The translations under genes were made by a program, and so were the position numbers. The notes under the pieces were generated by a model that was not told the origin of the DNA, searched no databases, and was given only the letters and a program-made list of their open reading frames with translations. From NCBI GenBank assembly GCA_024742285.1, contig JANSYR010000022.1, positions 19,970-83,969 on the forward strand: a stretch of DNA of 64,000 nt, in the 5' to 3' direction. Shown here piece by piece: positions 38,975-46,867 of this stretch. Numbering within the stretch: the first letter of the stretch is position 1; every line of letters begins with the position of its first letter. The stretch comes from a bacterium. GTDB lineage: Bacteria > Myxococcota_A > UBA9160 > UBA4427.

Positions 38975-39796
38975 CTACTCGCTCGTCGGCCCCGTGAAGA
39001 CCGGATCCCGCTTCTCGCGCAGAGAGGCGAGGCCCTCCGCCGCATCGGGCCCCGTGAACCCGAGGAACTCGTAGCCGAGGGATGCATCGAAGGTCGGCGA
39101 CATGATCCGGTACCAGTGGTTCAGCGTGTGCTTCGTCCACCGGATGGCGCTCTGGGCTCCGGTTGCCAGGGTCTTCGCGACCTCGAGTGCGCGGTCGTGG
39201 AGCTCGTCCCGCTCGCAGCACAGCGAGACGAGCCCGATCCGTTCCGCCTCTTCGCCGGAGAGCGTCTCGCAGGTCAGGAGGTAGTACTTCGCCTTCGCCA
39301 TTCCGCATAACAAGGGCCAGCAGATCGCGGCATGGTCACCGGCGGCGACACCGAGTCGTGTATGTCCGTCGATGATCCGCGCGTCCTTCGCGGCGATCGA
39401 GACGTCGGCGAGCATCGCCGCCACGAGACCGGCGCCGACCGCTGGGCCGTGAATCGCGGAGACGATCGGCTTGCTGCAGCTCAGCACGTTCATCACGAGA
39501 TCCCGCGCCTCGCGCAGGATCACGGCGCGTCGCTCGAAGTCGTCGAGCATCGCCTCGATCAGCTCGAAGCTCCCGCCCGCGGAGAAGGCCTTGCCCTCGC
39601 CCTGGATGATCGCCACGCGCACGGACGGATCGCGGTCGACCGCGAGCCACACGTCGGCGAGCTCCCGGTGCATTTCGGAACTGACCGAGTTGAGTCCCGG
39701 CGCGTCGAGCACGATCCTCAGCACACCCTCTTCGGGGCGCTCGAATCGAAGCGAGGGAAAGTCTGCGTAGCGGTCGCGATCGTCGGCAGCGCTCAT
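38975..39796 (-). CDS. Enoyl-CoA hydratase/isomerase family protein
   Basis: 273 residues, crotonase superfamily. [18 protein letters not shown] is the first oxyanion-hole block and [27 protein letters not shown] the second. In enoyl-CoA hydratases two glutamates in and after the second block act on the double bond; here their usual positions read differently ([10 protein letters not shown]), so hydratase activity is not assured. Members also act as isomerases or CoA-ester hydrolases. It may serve fatty-acid or ring catabolism with the nearby acyl-CoA enzymes. The 230 bases between this gene and the nrdJ control region include an A8 run near 38889-38896 but no gene. Confidence 0.85.
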   Translation of the reverse strand: MSAADDRDRYADFPSLRFERPEEGVLRIVLDAPGLNSVSSEMHRELADVWLAVDRDPSVRVAIIQGEGKAFSAGGSFELIEAMLDDFERRAVILREARDLVMNVLSCSKPIVSAIHGPAVGAGLVAAMLADVSIAAKDARIIDGHTRLGVAAGDHAAICWPLLCGMAKAKYYLLTCETLSGEEAERIGLVSLCCERDELHDRALEVAKTLATGAQSAIRWTKHTLNHWYRIMSPTFDASLGYEFLGFTGPDAAEGLASLREKRDPVFTGPTSE

Positions 39797-39901
39797 CGGA
39801 TCCTCCTGCGCACTGGATTGCGCGGAGGACCAATGTACGGGATCGCGCGGAGACCGATCCGGACGCGGAGAACAGGCCGAGCAGGCGTCGCCGGCGGGCG
39901 G

Positions 39902-40576
39902 CTACTCCGGCAGGCCGGTGAAGCGGATGCCGAGGCCGTCGGGGGCCTTGTGCCGGATGTTCAGCCCGATGATCAGCGCGGTGATGTCCTCCACGACCCG
40001 CGCGTTCGAGAGCGGACCGCCGTCGAGGGCACGCAGGCCGTCGACGAGGGGACAGAGGTCCATGATCTTCTGACGCGGCGCCTTCGCCCCCGACACGACG
40101 ACGTCGCACTCGACGGGCTCGCCGAGCGCCTGGAGGCGATGGGCCGAGACGTTCTGGAAGGCGGACACGACCTCGACGCCCTTGGGCACGAGCGACTGCA
40201 CCATCTCCGCCGCCGAGCCCTGCCAGATTCCGACCGTCCGTACGGCGCCGTCTCCGATCGCGGTCGCGAGCGGCACCGCCATCGACACGACGATCTGTCC
40301 TTCGGAGAGGGACTCCTTGATGCCCTTGACCGTGCCGGCGGTGTGCTCGAAGGGCACGGAGAGGATCACGATCCCGGCCTTCGCCGTGGCCTCTTCGTTG
40401 CCGTAGCCCTCGACGTCCGCCCCCTCGACCTGGGAGCGCACGTTCTCCGCGGCTTCGACGGCTCGGTCCGCCTTGCGGGAGCCGATGATGACCTTGCGGC
40501 CGGCCTGACAGAAGCGGAGAGCGAGGCCGAGGCCCTGGTCTCCGGTACCACCCAGAATCGCGATCGTTTCACTCAT
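39902..40576 (-). CDS. npdG: NADPH-dependent F420 reductase-like protein
   Basis: 224 residues. AILGGTGDQGLGLALRF is the NADP-binding loop, followed by VIIGSRKADRA, the NADPH-type basic turn. VILSVPFEHTAGTV, VVSAFQNVSAHRL, and LRALDGGPLSNARVVEDITALIIGLN match archaeal and actinobacterial NpdG in order and spacing. The enzyme moves hydride between NADPH and coenzyme F420. ATG 40576 starts at the Rossmann fold; an upstream in-frame start at 40657 adds an unrelated lead. No F420-synthesis or F420-using gene is in the window. Confidence 0.82.
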   Translation of the reverse strand: MSETIAILGGTGDQGLGLALRFCQAGRKVIIGSRKADRAVEAAENVRSQVEGADVEGYGNEEATAKAGIVILSVPFEHTAGTVKGIKESLSEGQIVVSMAVPLATAIGDGAVRTVGIWQGSAAEMVQSLVPKGVEVVSAFQNVSAHRLQALGEPVECDVVVSGAKAPRQKIMDLCPLVDGLRALDGGPLSNARVVEDITALIIGLNIRHKAPDGLGIRFTGLPE

Positions 40577-40676
40577 GGCGGCGGACTCTAACAGCTGCGA
40601 GCGGGCTCGGCCCCGACTTCCGGGTCCCGCACGCCCCGGCGCGGCGGCGCCCGGCAAGCCCCTCTAGACTGCCGGC

Positions 40677-41006
40677 ATGCCTCCCGAAGACGCCCACGTC
40701 CCGAGCCGGATCGAGCAGCACGATGCGCGGACCCTCGCGATCGGCTGGGCCGACGGCGGTGAGAGCCTGATCGACGTCCGAGCGCTCCGCCTGGCCTGCG
40801 CCTGCGCCAACTGTGTGGACGAGTGGAGCGGCAACCCGCTCCTCGATCCGCAGGAGGTCCCCGCGGACGTGGCACCGCGCGGGATCCAGCCCGTCGGCCG
40901 CTACGCGATCCAGATCGCGTGGAGCGACGGCCACGACACCGGGATCTATCCCTTCGAGCGCCTCCGCGGGCTCGCCGACGACGGCCTCCTCGAGCCCCTC
41001 GGCTAA
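40677..41006 (+). CDS. DUF971 family protein
   Basis: 109 residues. RTLAIGWADGGESLIDVRALRLACACANCVDEW, then YAIQIAWSDGHDTGIYPFERL, is the DUF971 pattern, also seen as the N-terminal domain of gamma-butyrobetaine hydroxylases. The conserved cysteines (CACANC) and the late Asp/His may bind iron. These proteins are often near Mrp/ApbC or oxygenase genes; here the neighbours give no clue. The last codons and stop (LG*) are repeated in the 26-bp tandem array that follows. Confidence 0.85.
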   Translation: MPPEDAHVPSRIEQHDARTLAIGWADGGESLIDVRALRLACACANCVDEWSGNPLLDPQEVPADVAPRGIQPVGRYAIQIAWSDGHDTGIYPFERLRGLADDGLLEPLG

Positions 41007-41075
41007 TCCTTCGACTGCGGGCGCTCGGCTAATCCTTCGCCTGCGGGCGCTCGGCTAATCCTTCGCCTGCGGGCG
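40998..41075. repeat. Three 26-bp tandem copies starting at the DUF971 stop codon
   Basis: Copies begin at 40998, 41024 and 41050; copies 2 and 3 are identical and copy 1 differs at one base. Each contains CTCGGCTAA, the terminal Leu-Gly-stop of the upstream gene. Confidence 0.9.
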
Positions 41076-41239
41076 CTCGGCGAGTGGACCTTCGCGGTCC
41101 GCGGAGCGATGGCTCGAGTGGCTATGATCGGGCGGCCTCGCCGAGGGACCGGCGAGTGCGCTTCCCGTTCGACCGGTCCTGCGCCGGGTCGAGGCCGCCG
41201 AGGCCGGACGTCCCCGGCGACGAGGATCAGAAAGTCTGC

Positions 41240-42085
41240 ATGGACACAAGCACGAACCTGCCGGCGGGCTTCGTCCTCGCGACCTCTGGCGCCGCGACGG
41301 TCAGCGACGCCGATCTCGACCTCGCCCTCGAGGTCGCCGGCCGCGCCTGCGACCGCGCCCGCGAGGAGATCCTCCCGCGCTTCCGGAACGTCGCCGTCGA
41401 GACGAAGGGCGACGGCTCCCCGGTCACCGAGGCCGACCGCGAGGCCGAGCGTGCGATCCGCGCCGTGATCGCCGAAGCGTTCCCCGACGACGCCATCCTG
41501 GGCGAAGAGTTCGGCGCCAGCGAAGGCAGGGGCGAGGGGCCGCGCCGGGAATGGATCATCGACCCGATCGACGGGACGATCGCCTTCTCCCGCGGCATCC
41601 CGCTCTTCACGACGCTCGTGGCACTCGTGGTCGACGGCGAGCCGGTGGTCGGCGTGATCGACCTGCCGGCGACGGGGGACCGGATCGCCGGCGCCCGCGG
41701 CCGCGGGATCACCCGGCGGAGCGCCGAGGGCCAGACTGCGATCCGTGTCTCCGATGGGCCCGCGCTCGAGGAGGCCCTCGTCTGCCATGGTGACCTCTTC
41801 TGCTTCGATCTCTCCGGATTGCGACCGGTCTTCGACGCGCTGGCGAGCGCGGTCCCGAAGCTGCGCGGATACACGGACGCCTTCGGGCACATGCTCGTCC
41901 TTTCCGGCGCGGCGGACGCCATGATCGACTGCGACCTGAACCCCTGGGACGCGGCGGTGACCCGCGTGCTCGCCGCGGAAGCCGGCGGGGTGTGCTGGGT
42001 CCGGGAACGCGAGGAAGGTCGGAAGCTCGATCTGCTCTTCGGTGCCGCGCCGACGGTCGCCGCGATCGGCCGGCTCATGCGCTAG
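41240..42085 (+). CDS. Inositol monophosphatase family protein (histidinol-phosphatase-like)
   Basis: 281 residues. The metal-site motifs are complete: ILGEEFG (first Glu), WIIDPIDGTIAFSRG (DPxDGT) and NPWDAAV (WDxA). These Mg-dependent phosphatases act on inositol phosphate, histidinol phosphate (HisN) or PAP. SPVTEADREAERAIRAVI resembles the HisN subgroup, but histidine genes are absent here. ATG 41240 starts a coherent N-terminus; upstream in-frame codons look non-coding. Confidence 0.88.
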   Translation: MDTSTNLPAGFVLATSGAATVSDADLDLALEVAGRACDRAREEILPRFRNVAVETKGDGSPVTEADREAERAIRAVIAEAFPDDAILGEEFGASEGRGEGPRREWIIDPIDGTIAFSRGIPLFTTLVALVVDGEPVVGVIDLPATGDRIAGARGRGITRRSAEGQTAIRVSDGPALEEALVCHGDLFCFDLSGLRPVFDALASAVPKLRGYTDAFGHMLVLSGAADAMIDCDLNPWDAAVTRVLAAEAGGVCWVREREEGRKLDLLFGAAPTVAAIGRLMR

Positions 42086-42420
42086 ATCGGGCGCGGGCTG
42101 CACACGGCCTGCCGGTGGCGCTCTGACCGCCAGTCCCCCACCAGACGCGGGCTCCCGCCGCTCCAGGCCCTTCCCCGCACGCTATGCTCAGCGCGCCTCG
42201 CGGCCCTCCCGGCCCCGATGCAGGCTGTGCGGGCCGCGCGACGCGGACCCGCCCGGCCCGCCGCACAGCCCTCGCGGGGCCGCGCGGGACCGCAGCCTGA
42301 CCGACCCAGCCACGATCGACCCGCCCCGACGAGCGCTTGCTGCCGGAGCCCGTCCCGATGCCGACCCCCGGTGCGACACCACCCGCGGTCCGGCCCGTGA
42401 CTCGCAGGAGAAGAACGAAG
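42086..42420. other. 335-base spacer before the acyl-CoA dehydrogenase gene
   Basis: No gene is supported. A GC-rich inverted repeat (arms 42224-42232 and 42261-42269) could fold in the mRNA leader. AGGAG at about 10 bases before 42421 is the ribosome site of the next gene. Confidence 0.45.
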
Positions 42421-44064
42421 ATGACCGCCTCCCTCGACGATGCCCGACTGGTCCTCGACGCCGGCTCGAAGCTGCTGGCCGATGCCGTCGGTGCCGCCAA
42501 GGCCCTGACCGAGAACGGCAAGAAGATCGACGACCATCAGGTCCTGACCGAGCGCGTCGCCTACGCGGCCACGGAAGCGGTCGCCGCGCACGAGACGATG
42601 AAGGAGGTCGACGCCTGGGCCGCCGACGGCCACCTCACGCCGATGCGCGAGAAGGTCATGATCGCCGCGGTCGGCGAGCTGATGACGAACCTGCGCGACC
42701 GGCTCTCCCTCGCGGTCGACGATCTCGGCATCGGCGACGGCGCGGTCGAGTCGACGTTCACCGCCGACGTACGAACCGCCCTCCGCCGGCTGACCGCCGA
42801 GTCCCTGCTGCGGGAGATCGGCGCCGAGGCCGCGGCGACCGCGGGCCGCAACGACTGGGTCCTCGACGAGATGCACGAGCAGGTGCGCGACCAGGTCCGG
42901 GAGTTCGGCGCCAACGAGGTCATGCCCCACGCCGAGCACATCCATCGCCAGGATCTCACGATCCCGGAAGAGTTCATCGAGAAGATGTCCGAGCTCGGCT
43001 TCTTCGGTCTCTCGATCCCCGAAGAGTACGGCGGCGTCGAGATGGGCAACCTCGCGATGATCCTCACGACCGAGGAACTCTCGCGCGCGTCCCTCGCAGC
43101 AGCGGGCTCCCTGATCACCCGCCCGGAGATCCTGACCAAGGCCCTCATGGGCGGCGGAACGGAAGAGCAGAAGCAGCACTGGCTGCCGAAGCTCGCGAGC
43201 GGCGAGATCATGGCGGGCATCTCGGTGACCGAGCCGGACATCGGCTCCGACGTGGCGGGCGTGAAGTGCCGCGCGACCAAGGGCGAGCTCGACGGCGCCG
43301 AGGGCTACTTCATCGACGGCCCGAAGGCCTGGTGCACGTTCGCAGGCCGCGCCAACGTCCTCGCGGTCCTGCTCCGGACCGACTCGGATCCCAAGTCCGG
43401 CGCGCGGGGCCTCTCGCTCTTCGTCGTGCCGAAGGAGTCGACCCGCGATCACGCGTTCGAGTTCAGCCAGCCCCACGGCGGCAAGCTCGCGGGCAAGGCG
43501 GACGCGACGCCCGGCTACCGCGGCATGCACTCCTACACGCTCAACTTCGAGAACTGGTTCGTCCCGAAGGAGAACCTGGTCGGAGAAGCGAGCGGCGAAG
43601 GCCGCGGCTTCTACCTGCAGATGGCCGGCTTCGCGGCGGGCCGTCTCCAGACGGGCGGCCGCGGCTGCGGTCTCTCCCAGGCGGCGATCGAAGAGACGGC
43701 CAAGTACGTCGTCGACCGCAAGCAGTTCGACGTTCCGATCTCGGAGTTCCAGCTGACCCAGTGGACCCTCGGCCGCATGATCGCCCAGACCGCCGGTGCC
43801 CGCGCGATCACCTACGCCGCCGCGCGCGCGTTCGACGAGGACGAGCGAGCCGCCGGCCCGCTCGCGGCCCAGGCCAAGCTCCTCGCGTGCGACGTGGCCG
43901 TGTCCGTGACCCAGGCGGGGCAGGTCATGCACGGCGGCTGGGGCTACGCCGAGGAGTACCCGATCAGCCGCTACGTGGTCGACGCGACGGTCCTCCCGAT
44001 CTTCGAGGGCACGAAGCCGATCCTCGAGCTCAAGGTGATCGGCCGGGCGATCCTCTCGGCCTGA
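42421..44064 (+). CDS. Acyl-CoA dehydrogenase, methylsuccinyl-CoA-dehydrogenase-like
   Basis: 547 residues, about 150 more than ordinary acyl-CoA dehydrogenases. The extra N-terminal helical domain (about 1-150) and the motif GYRGMHSYTLNFENWFVP resemble (2S)-methylsuccinyl-CoA dehydrogenase (Mcd) of the ethylmalonyl-CoA pathway. The core has SVTEPDIGSDVAG, ADLMT-like RANVLAVLLRT, and the base Glu in LPIFEGTKPI. Electrons would go to ETF and ETF-QO (26068). ATG 42421 has AGGAG ten bases upstream. No crotonyl-CoA carboxylase/reductase is in the window, so the assignment to that pathway is tentative. A terminator-like hairpin follows. Confidence 0.85.
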   Translation: MTASLDDARLVLDAGSKLLADAVGAAKALTENGKKIDDHQVLTERVAYAATEAVAAHETMKEVDAWAADGHLTPMREKVMIAAVGELMTNLRDRLSLAVDDLGIGDGAVESTFTADVRTALRRLTAESLLREIGAEAAATAGRNDWVLDEMHEQVRDQVREFGANEVMPHAEHIHRQDLTIPEEFIEKMSELGFFGLSIPEEYGGVEMGNLAMILTTEELSRASLAAAGSLITRPEILTKALMGGGTEEQKQHWLPKLASGEIMAGISVTEPDIGSDVAGVKCRATKGELDGAEGYFIDGPKAWCTFAGRANVLAVLLRTDSDPKSGARGLSLFVVPKESTRDHAFEFSQPHGGKLAGKADATPGYRGMHSYTLNFENWFVPKENLVGEASGEGRGFYLQMAGFAAGRLQTGGRGCGLSQAAIEETAKYVVDRKQFDVPISEFQLTQWTLGRMIAQTAGARAITYAAARAFDEDERAAGPLAAQAKLLACDVAVSVTQAGQVMHGGWGYAEEYPISRYVVDATVLPIFEGTKPILELKVIGRAILSA

Positions 44065-44108
44065 GCCCGCGTCCCCCGCCTCGGGTAGGAGGCGACGAAG
44101 CGACCTCG

Positions 44109-44141
44109 ACGCCCGTCGCCGGCTCGTCCGGCGGCGGGCGT
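44109..44141 (+). terminator. Terminator-like hairpin after the acyl-CoA dehydrogenase gene
   Basis: 14-bp stem (arms 44109-44122 and 44128-44141, one G-T wobble) with loop CTCGT, followed by TCACGTTT. It lies between convergent genes and may serve both. Confidence 0.7.
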
Positions 44142-44179
44142 TCACGTTTCGGGCGGAGACCCGCCGTGAAGCGCCGCGA

Positions 44180-45475
44180 CTAGCCCCGGAAGTGCTCGAT
44201 CATCACGTCGATCATCGGCGCGACGTCCGCCGTCCCCGCCATCTCGCGGATCGAGTGCATCGACAGCATCGGGTTGCCCACGTCGACGGTGCGGATCCCG
44301 ACCCGCGCCGCCGAGATCGGACCGATCGTCGAGCCGCAGCCGAGGTCGCTGCGCGTCACGAAGTTCTGGGGCGTGACGTCCACGCGCGCACAGAGCGACG
44401 AGAAGAAGCCCGCCGTCTCGGCATCGGTCGCATAGGCCTGGTTCGAGTTCGTCTTGATGACCGGCCCGGCTCCGATCGTCGGGCGATGGCCGGGCTCGTG
44501 GCGATCCGCGTAGTTCGGATGGATGGCGTGGGCCATGTCCGCGGACACGAGCCAGGACCGCGAGACCGCGCGCTCCATCGCGTCCGCGCCGCCCTCGGCC
44601 GCGTTCGCGATCCGGCGGAGCGTGTCCTCGAGGAACGAGCCTCCGGCGCCCTGGGTGCTCCGGCTGCCGACCTCCTCGTGGTCGTAGAGGACGACGACGC
44701 GGGTCACATCGGCGGGACCCGCGTCGGCGGCGGCGGTCAGCGCACAGACTCCGGCGTGGCTCGACGCCAGGTTGTCGAGGCGCGGGGCATGGATGAACTC
44801 GCCGTCCGCGCCCGACACCGTGGAAGGTTGGCAGTCGTAGGCCATCAGGTCCCACGCGAGCACGTCCTCCGGCTCGACCATCGCACCCTCACGGGCGAGC
44901 TCCGCGCACAGGAGATCGACGAAGGCCCCGTCGTCACCGAGCCCGAGGAGCGGCGCGAGATGGCGCTGGGCATTCAGCTTGAGCCCCTCCATACTGATCT
45001 CGCGGTAGAGGTGGATCGCCAGGTTCGGCACGCGCAGGAGCGGACGGGCGAAGTCGAGGAGCCGCGTCTCGGTTCCGTCGCCGCTCCGGAGCGTCACCCG
45101 CCCGGCCAGCGAGAGGTCGCGATCGAGCCAGGTATGGAGCAGGACGCCGCCGTAGGGCTCCACGGCGAGCTGTCGATAGCCGTGCGCTTTCACGTCCGCT
45201 TCGGGCTTGATCCGCAGGTTCGGCGAATCCGTGTGCGCCCCGACGATCCGGAAGCCGGCCTCGGCCGGGGCCGCCTGACCGACTTCGAAGGCCGCGATCG
45301 AGCCCCCCGCGCGAACGACATAACATCGATCGCCCGCGGAGAGCGACCACGGGTCGCCCTCTTCGAGTCGGGCGAAGCCCGCCTCCTCGAGGCGCGCCGC
45401 GGACTCCGCGACGGCGTGGTAGGGCGTGGGCGATCGGTCGATGAAGGAGAGGAGATCCTGAACGCGGTCGGTCAT
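44180..45475 (-). CDS. apeB: M18 family aminopeptidase
   Basis: 431 residues, the usual length. M18 enzymes are dinuclear-zinc aminopeptidases preferring acidic or neutral N-terminal residues. Metal and catalytic blocks are in order: VGAHTDSPNLRIKP (His, Asp), APRLDNLASSHAG (Asp), LYDHEEVGSRSTQGA (Glu-Glu), SADMAHAIHPNY (Asp) and near the end MLSMHSIREM (His). No signal peptide, so cytosolic. Converges on the acyl-CoA dehydrogenase gene. Confidence 0.94.
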   Translation of the reverse strand: MTDRVQDLLSFIDRSPTPYHAVAESAARLEEAGFARLEEGDPWSLSAGDRCYVVRAGGSIAAFEVGQAAPAEAGFRIVGAHTDSPNLRIKPEADVKAHGYRQLAVEPYGGVLLHTWLDRDLSLAGRVTLRSGDGTETRLLDFARPLLRVPNLAIHLYREISMEGLKLNAQRHLAPLLGLGDDGAFVDLLCAELAREGAMVEPEDVLAWDLMAYDCQPSTVSGADGEFIHAPRLDNLASSHAGVCALTAAADAGPADVTRVVVLYDHEEVGSRSTQGAGGSFLEDTLRRIANAAEGGADAMERAVSRSWLVSADMAHAIHPNYADRHEPGHRPTIGAGPVIKTNSNQAYATDAETAGFFSSLCARVDVTPQNFVTRSDLGCGSTIGPISAARVGIRTVDVGNPMLSMHSIREMAGTADVAPMIDVMIEHFRG

Positions 45476-45541
45476 GGGGCGGGAGCATAGCCACCGCCCA
45501 CGAGACGAAGCGCGGGGAGCGGACGCGCCGCCTTCGCCGCG

Positions 45542-45997
45542 CTAGAAGCGAAGCTCCACGGACATCGTTTCGCGGGACTTCGCCCGCAGGCGGAGGCGCA
45601 GCAGCATCTCCTGCTCGCCGAACTCGACGGGCCGCTCGTGGCTGAAGAGGTCGATGCTCCGCTTGCGGAAGCCCGTGGCGGCGACGCGGCGATCACCGCC
45701 GCGCGCGACCGCGGCGGCGAGGGACGCGTCGGTCCGCTGCGCAGCGGTTTCGTCGGTCGTGCCGGGCGGCACGATGAGGAGCGTGTCGAGGGTCCTGGCA
45801 CGGGTCGGCGGGACCTGGAGAAGCGCGATCTTCCCTTCGTCCCCGGCGGCCCGGGCAGGGCTGGCGGGGTCCGCACCAGCGGGCGCGGAGAGGGTGAGGG
45901 ACAGGGCGAGCGCGCCCAGCGCCCCGCGAGCGAACCCCGTCGCCCACGCGGAAGCGCGATTTCCGGTCCTGATGCGTCCGGCGATCCGGCGGCACAT
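45542..45997 (-). CDS. Small exported protein of unknown function
   Basis: 151 residues. A basic N-terminus and a hydrophobic core (GALGALALSLTLSAPAGADP) form a signal peptide, with cleavage likely after ADA-like AGA. The mature part is short, Arg/Ala-rich and ends in a beta-like LLRLRLRAKSRETMSVELRF. The start ATG 45997 has GGAGGT seven bases upstream and a promoter-like sequence behind it. I do not recognise the family. Confidence 0.6.
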   Translation of the reverse strand: MCRRIAGRIRTGNRASAWATGFARGALGALALSLTLSAPAGADPASPARAAGDEGKIALLQVPPTRARTLDTLLIVPPGTTDETAAQRTDASLAAAVARGGDRRVAATGFRKRSIDLFSHERPVEFGEQEMLLRLRLRAKSRETMSVELRF

Positions 45998-46029
45998 GGC
46001 GGTGACCTCCGACCCCTCAAGGTGAGTGG

Positions 46030-46038
46030 ATAATACCA
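46030..46038 (-). promoter_or_regulatory. Extended -10 promoter for the exported protein gene
   Basis: Minus-strand TGGTATTAT (46038-46030) matches TGnTATAAT. The start site would fall near 46023, about 26 bases before ATG 45997. No good -35 is seen. Confidence 0.5.
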
Positions 46039-46213
46039 CTCCCAATGATCGCAAAGTCCATGCCGTCATACTGTGACGATGTGCACGGTCTCCTAGCGAC
46101 TCTGAGAGCCGCTAGAGCGTGCAATCACGGGGACGAGGGCCTCGCGAAGCAAGGGGGGGTCGACCGGTCGGAACCCGAAAGGGGAAGATTGGATCCACCC
46201 CCCGGGAGTCCGC

Positions 46214-46233
46214 AATCGGGTTCGCACCCGATT
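46214..46233. other. 8-bp hairpin downstream of the Nudix gene
   Basis: AATCGGGT-TCGC-ACCCGATT at 46214-46233, 28 bases past the Nudix stop; possibly its terminator. On the plus strand it is followed by TT. The rest of the 264-base gap (45998-46261) holds the promoter above and no gene. Confidence 0.45.
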
Positions 46234-46261
46234 TTCAAACGCCGGTTGAGGAGAACGTGCC

Positions 46262-46846
46262 TCAGCTCGGCCCGACGGGCAAGCGCGCCGCCCACTCCGC
46301 CGCTTTCCGCGCCATGCGAAGGATGCTCTCCTCATCGAAGCGGGCAGCGACCTCCTCCGGCGCGAACCAGCGGATCTCCTTCGACTCCCGGTCCGCGCGG
46401 ACGATCGGCTGTGCATCGGAGACTTCGAGCAGGAAGCGGATGTCGTGATGCTCGTGGGCCGGCTCGTGCTTCCGCGCCGGGATCTCGTGGACATCCACGT
46501 CAAGGATCTCGGGCCCCCCGATCGCGGGCAGCGCCCGGAAGCCCTCGAGGCCCGACTCCTCCTCCGCTTCCCGCAAGGCCGAAGCAAGGACGTCGGTCTC
46601 GCCGTCCGCGTGGCCTCCCAGCTGGAGCCAGCGCTCGAGCTTGCGGTGGTGGGTGAAGAGCGCCGCCCCGGATTCGCGCGAGACGATCCACGCCGATGAC
46701 GTGATGTGCCCCGGCTCGAAGCAGGTCCGCTCGAACGCGTCGTCGCGCGCCCCGAGCAGCGCGCGGATCCGGTCGAGGGTGTCGCGCTCGTCCGGGTGGC
46801 GCTTCTCGTAGCGATCCAGCAATCCGACGAGGGCTTCGCGATCCAT
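46262..46846 (-). CDS. Nudix hydrolase
   Basis: 194 residues. The Nudix box GGHADGETDVLASALREAEEESGLEG fits Gx5Ex7REUxEExGU exactly, placed near residues 76-101. Nudix enzymes hydrolyse nucleoside-diphosphate-linked compounds; the substrate is not evident. The late segment IRWFAPEEVAA is common in the superfamily. It follows the outer-membrane barrel gene at 46868 by 21 bases on the same strand. Confidence 0.92.
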   Translation of the reverse strand: MDREALVGLLDRYEKRHPDERDTLDRIRALLGARDDAFERTCFEPGHITSSAWIVSRESGAALFTHHRKLERWLQLGGHADGETDVLASALREAEEESGLEGFRALPAIGGPEILDVDVHEIPARKHEPAHEHHDIRFLLEVSDAQPIVRADRESKEIRWFAPEEVAARFDEESILRMARKAAEWAARLPVGPS

Positions 46847-46867
46847 CGCCGAAAGCTAGCAGTCCGA

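Noticed and set aside
46190..46245. Possible tRNA T-arm (GGGTTCGCACCCGA)
   Set aside because: The conserved A at position 58 is missing and no acceptor or anticodon stem can be folded around it. It is better explained as a simple hairpin.
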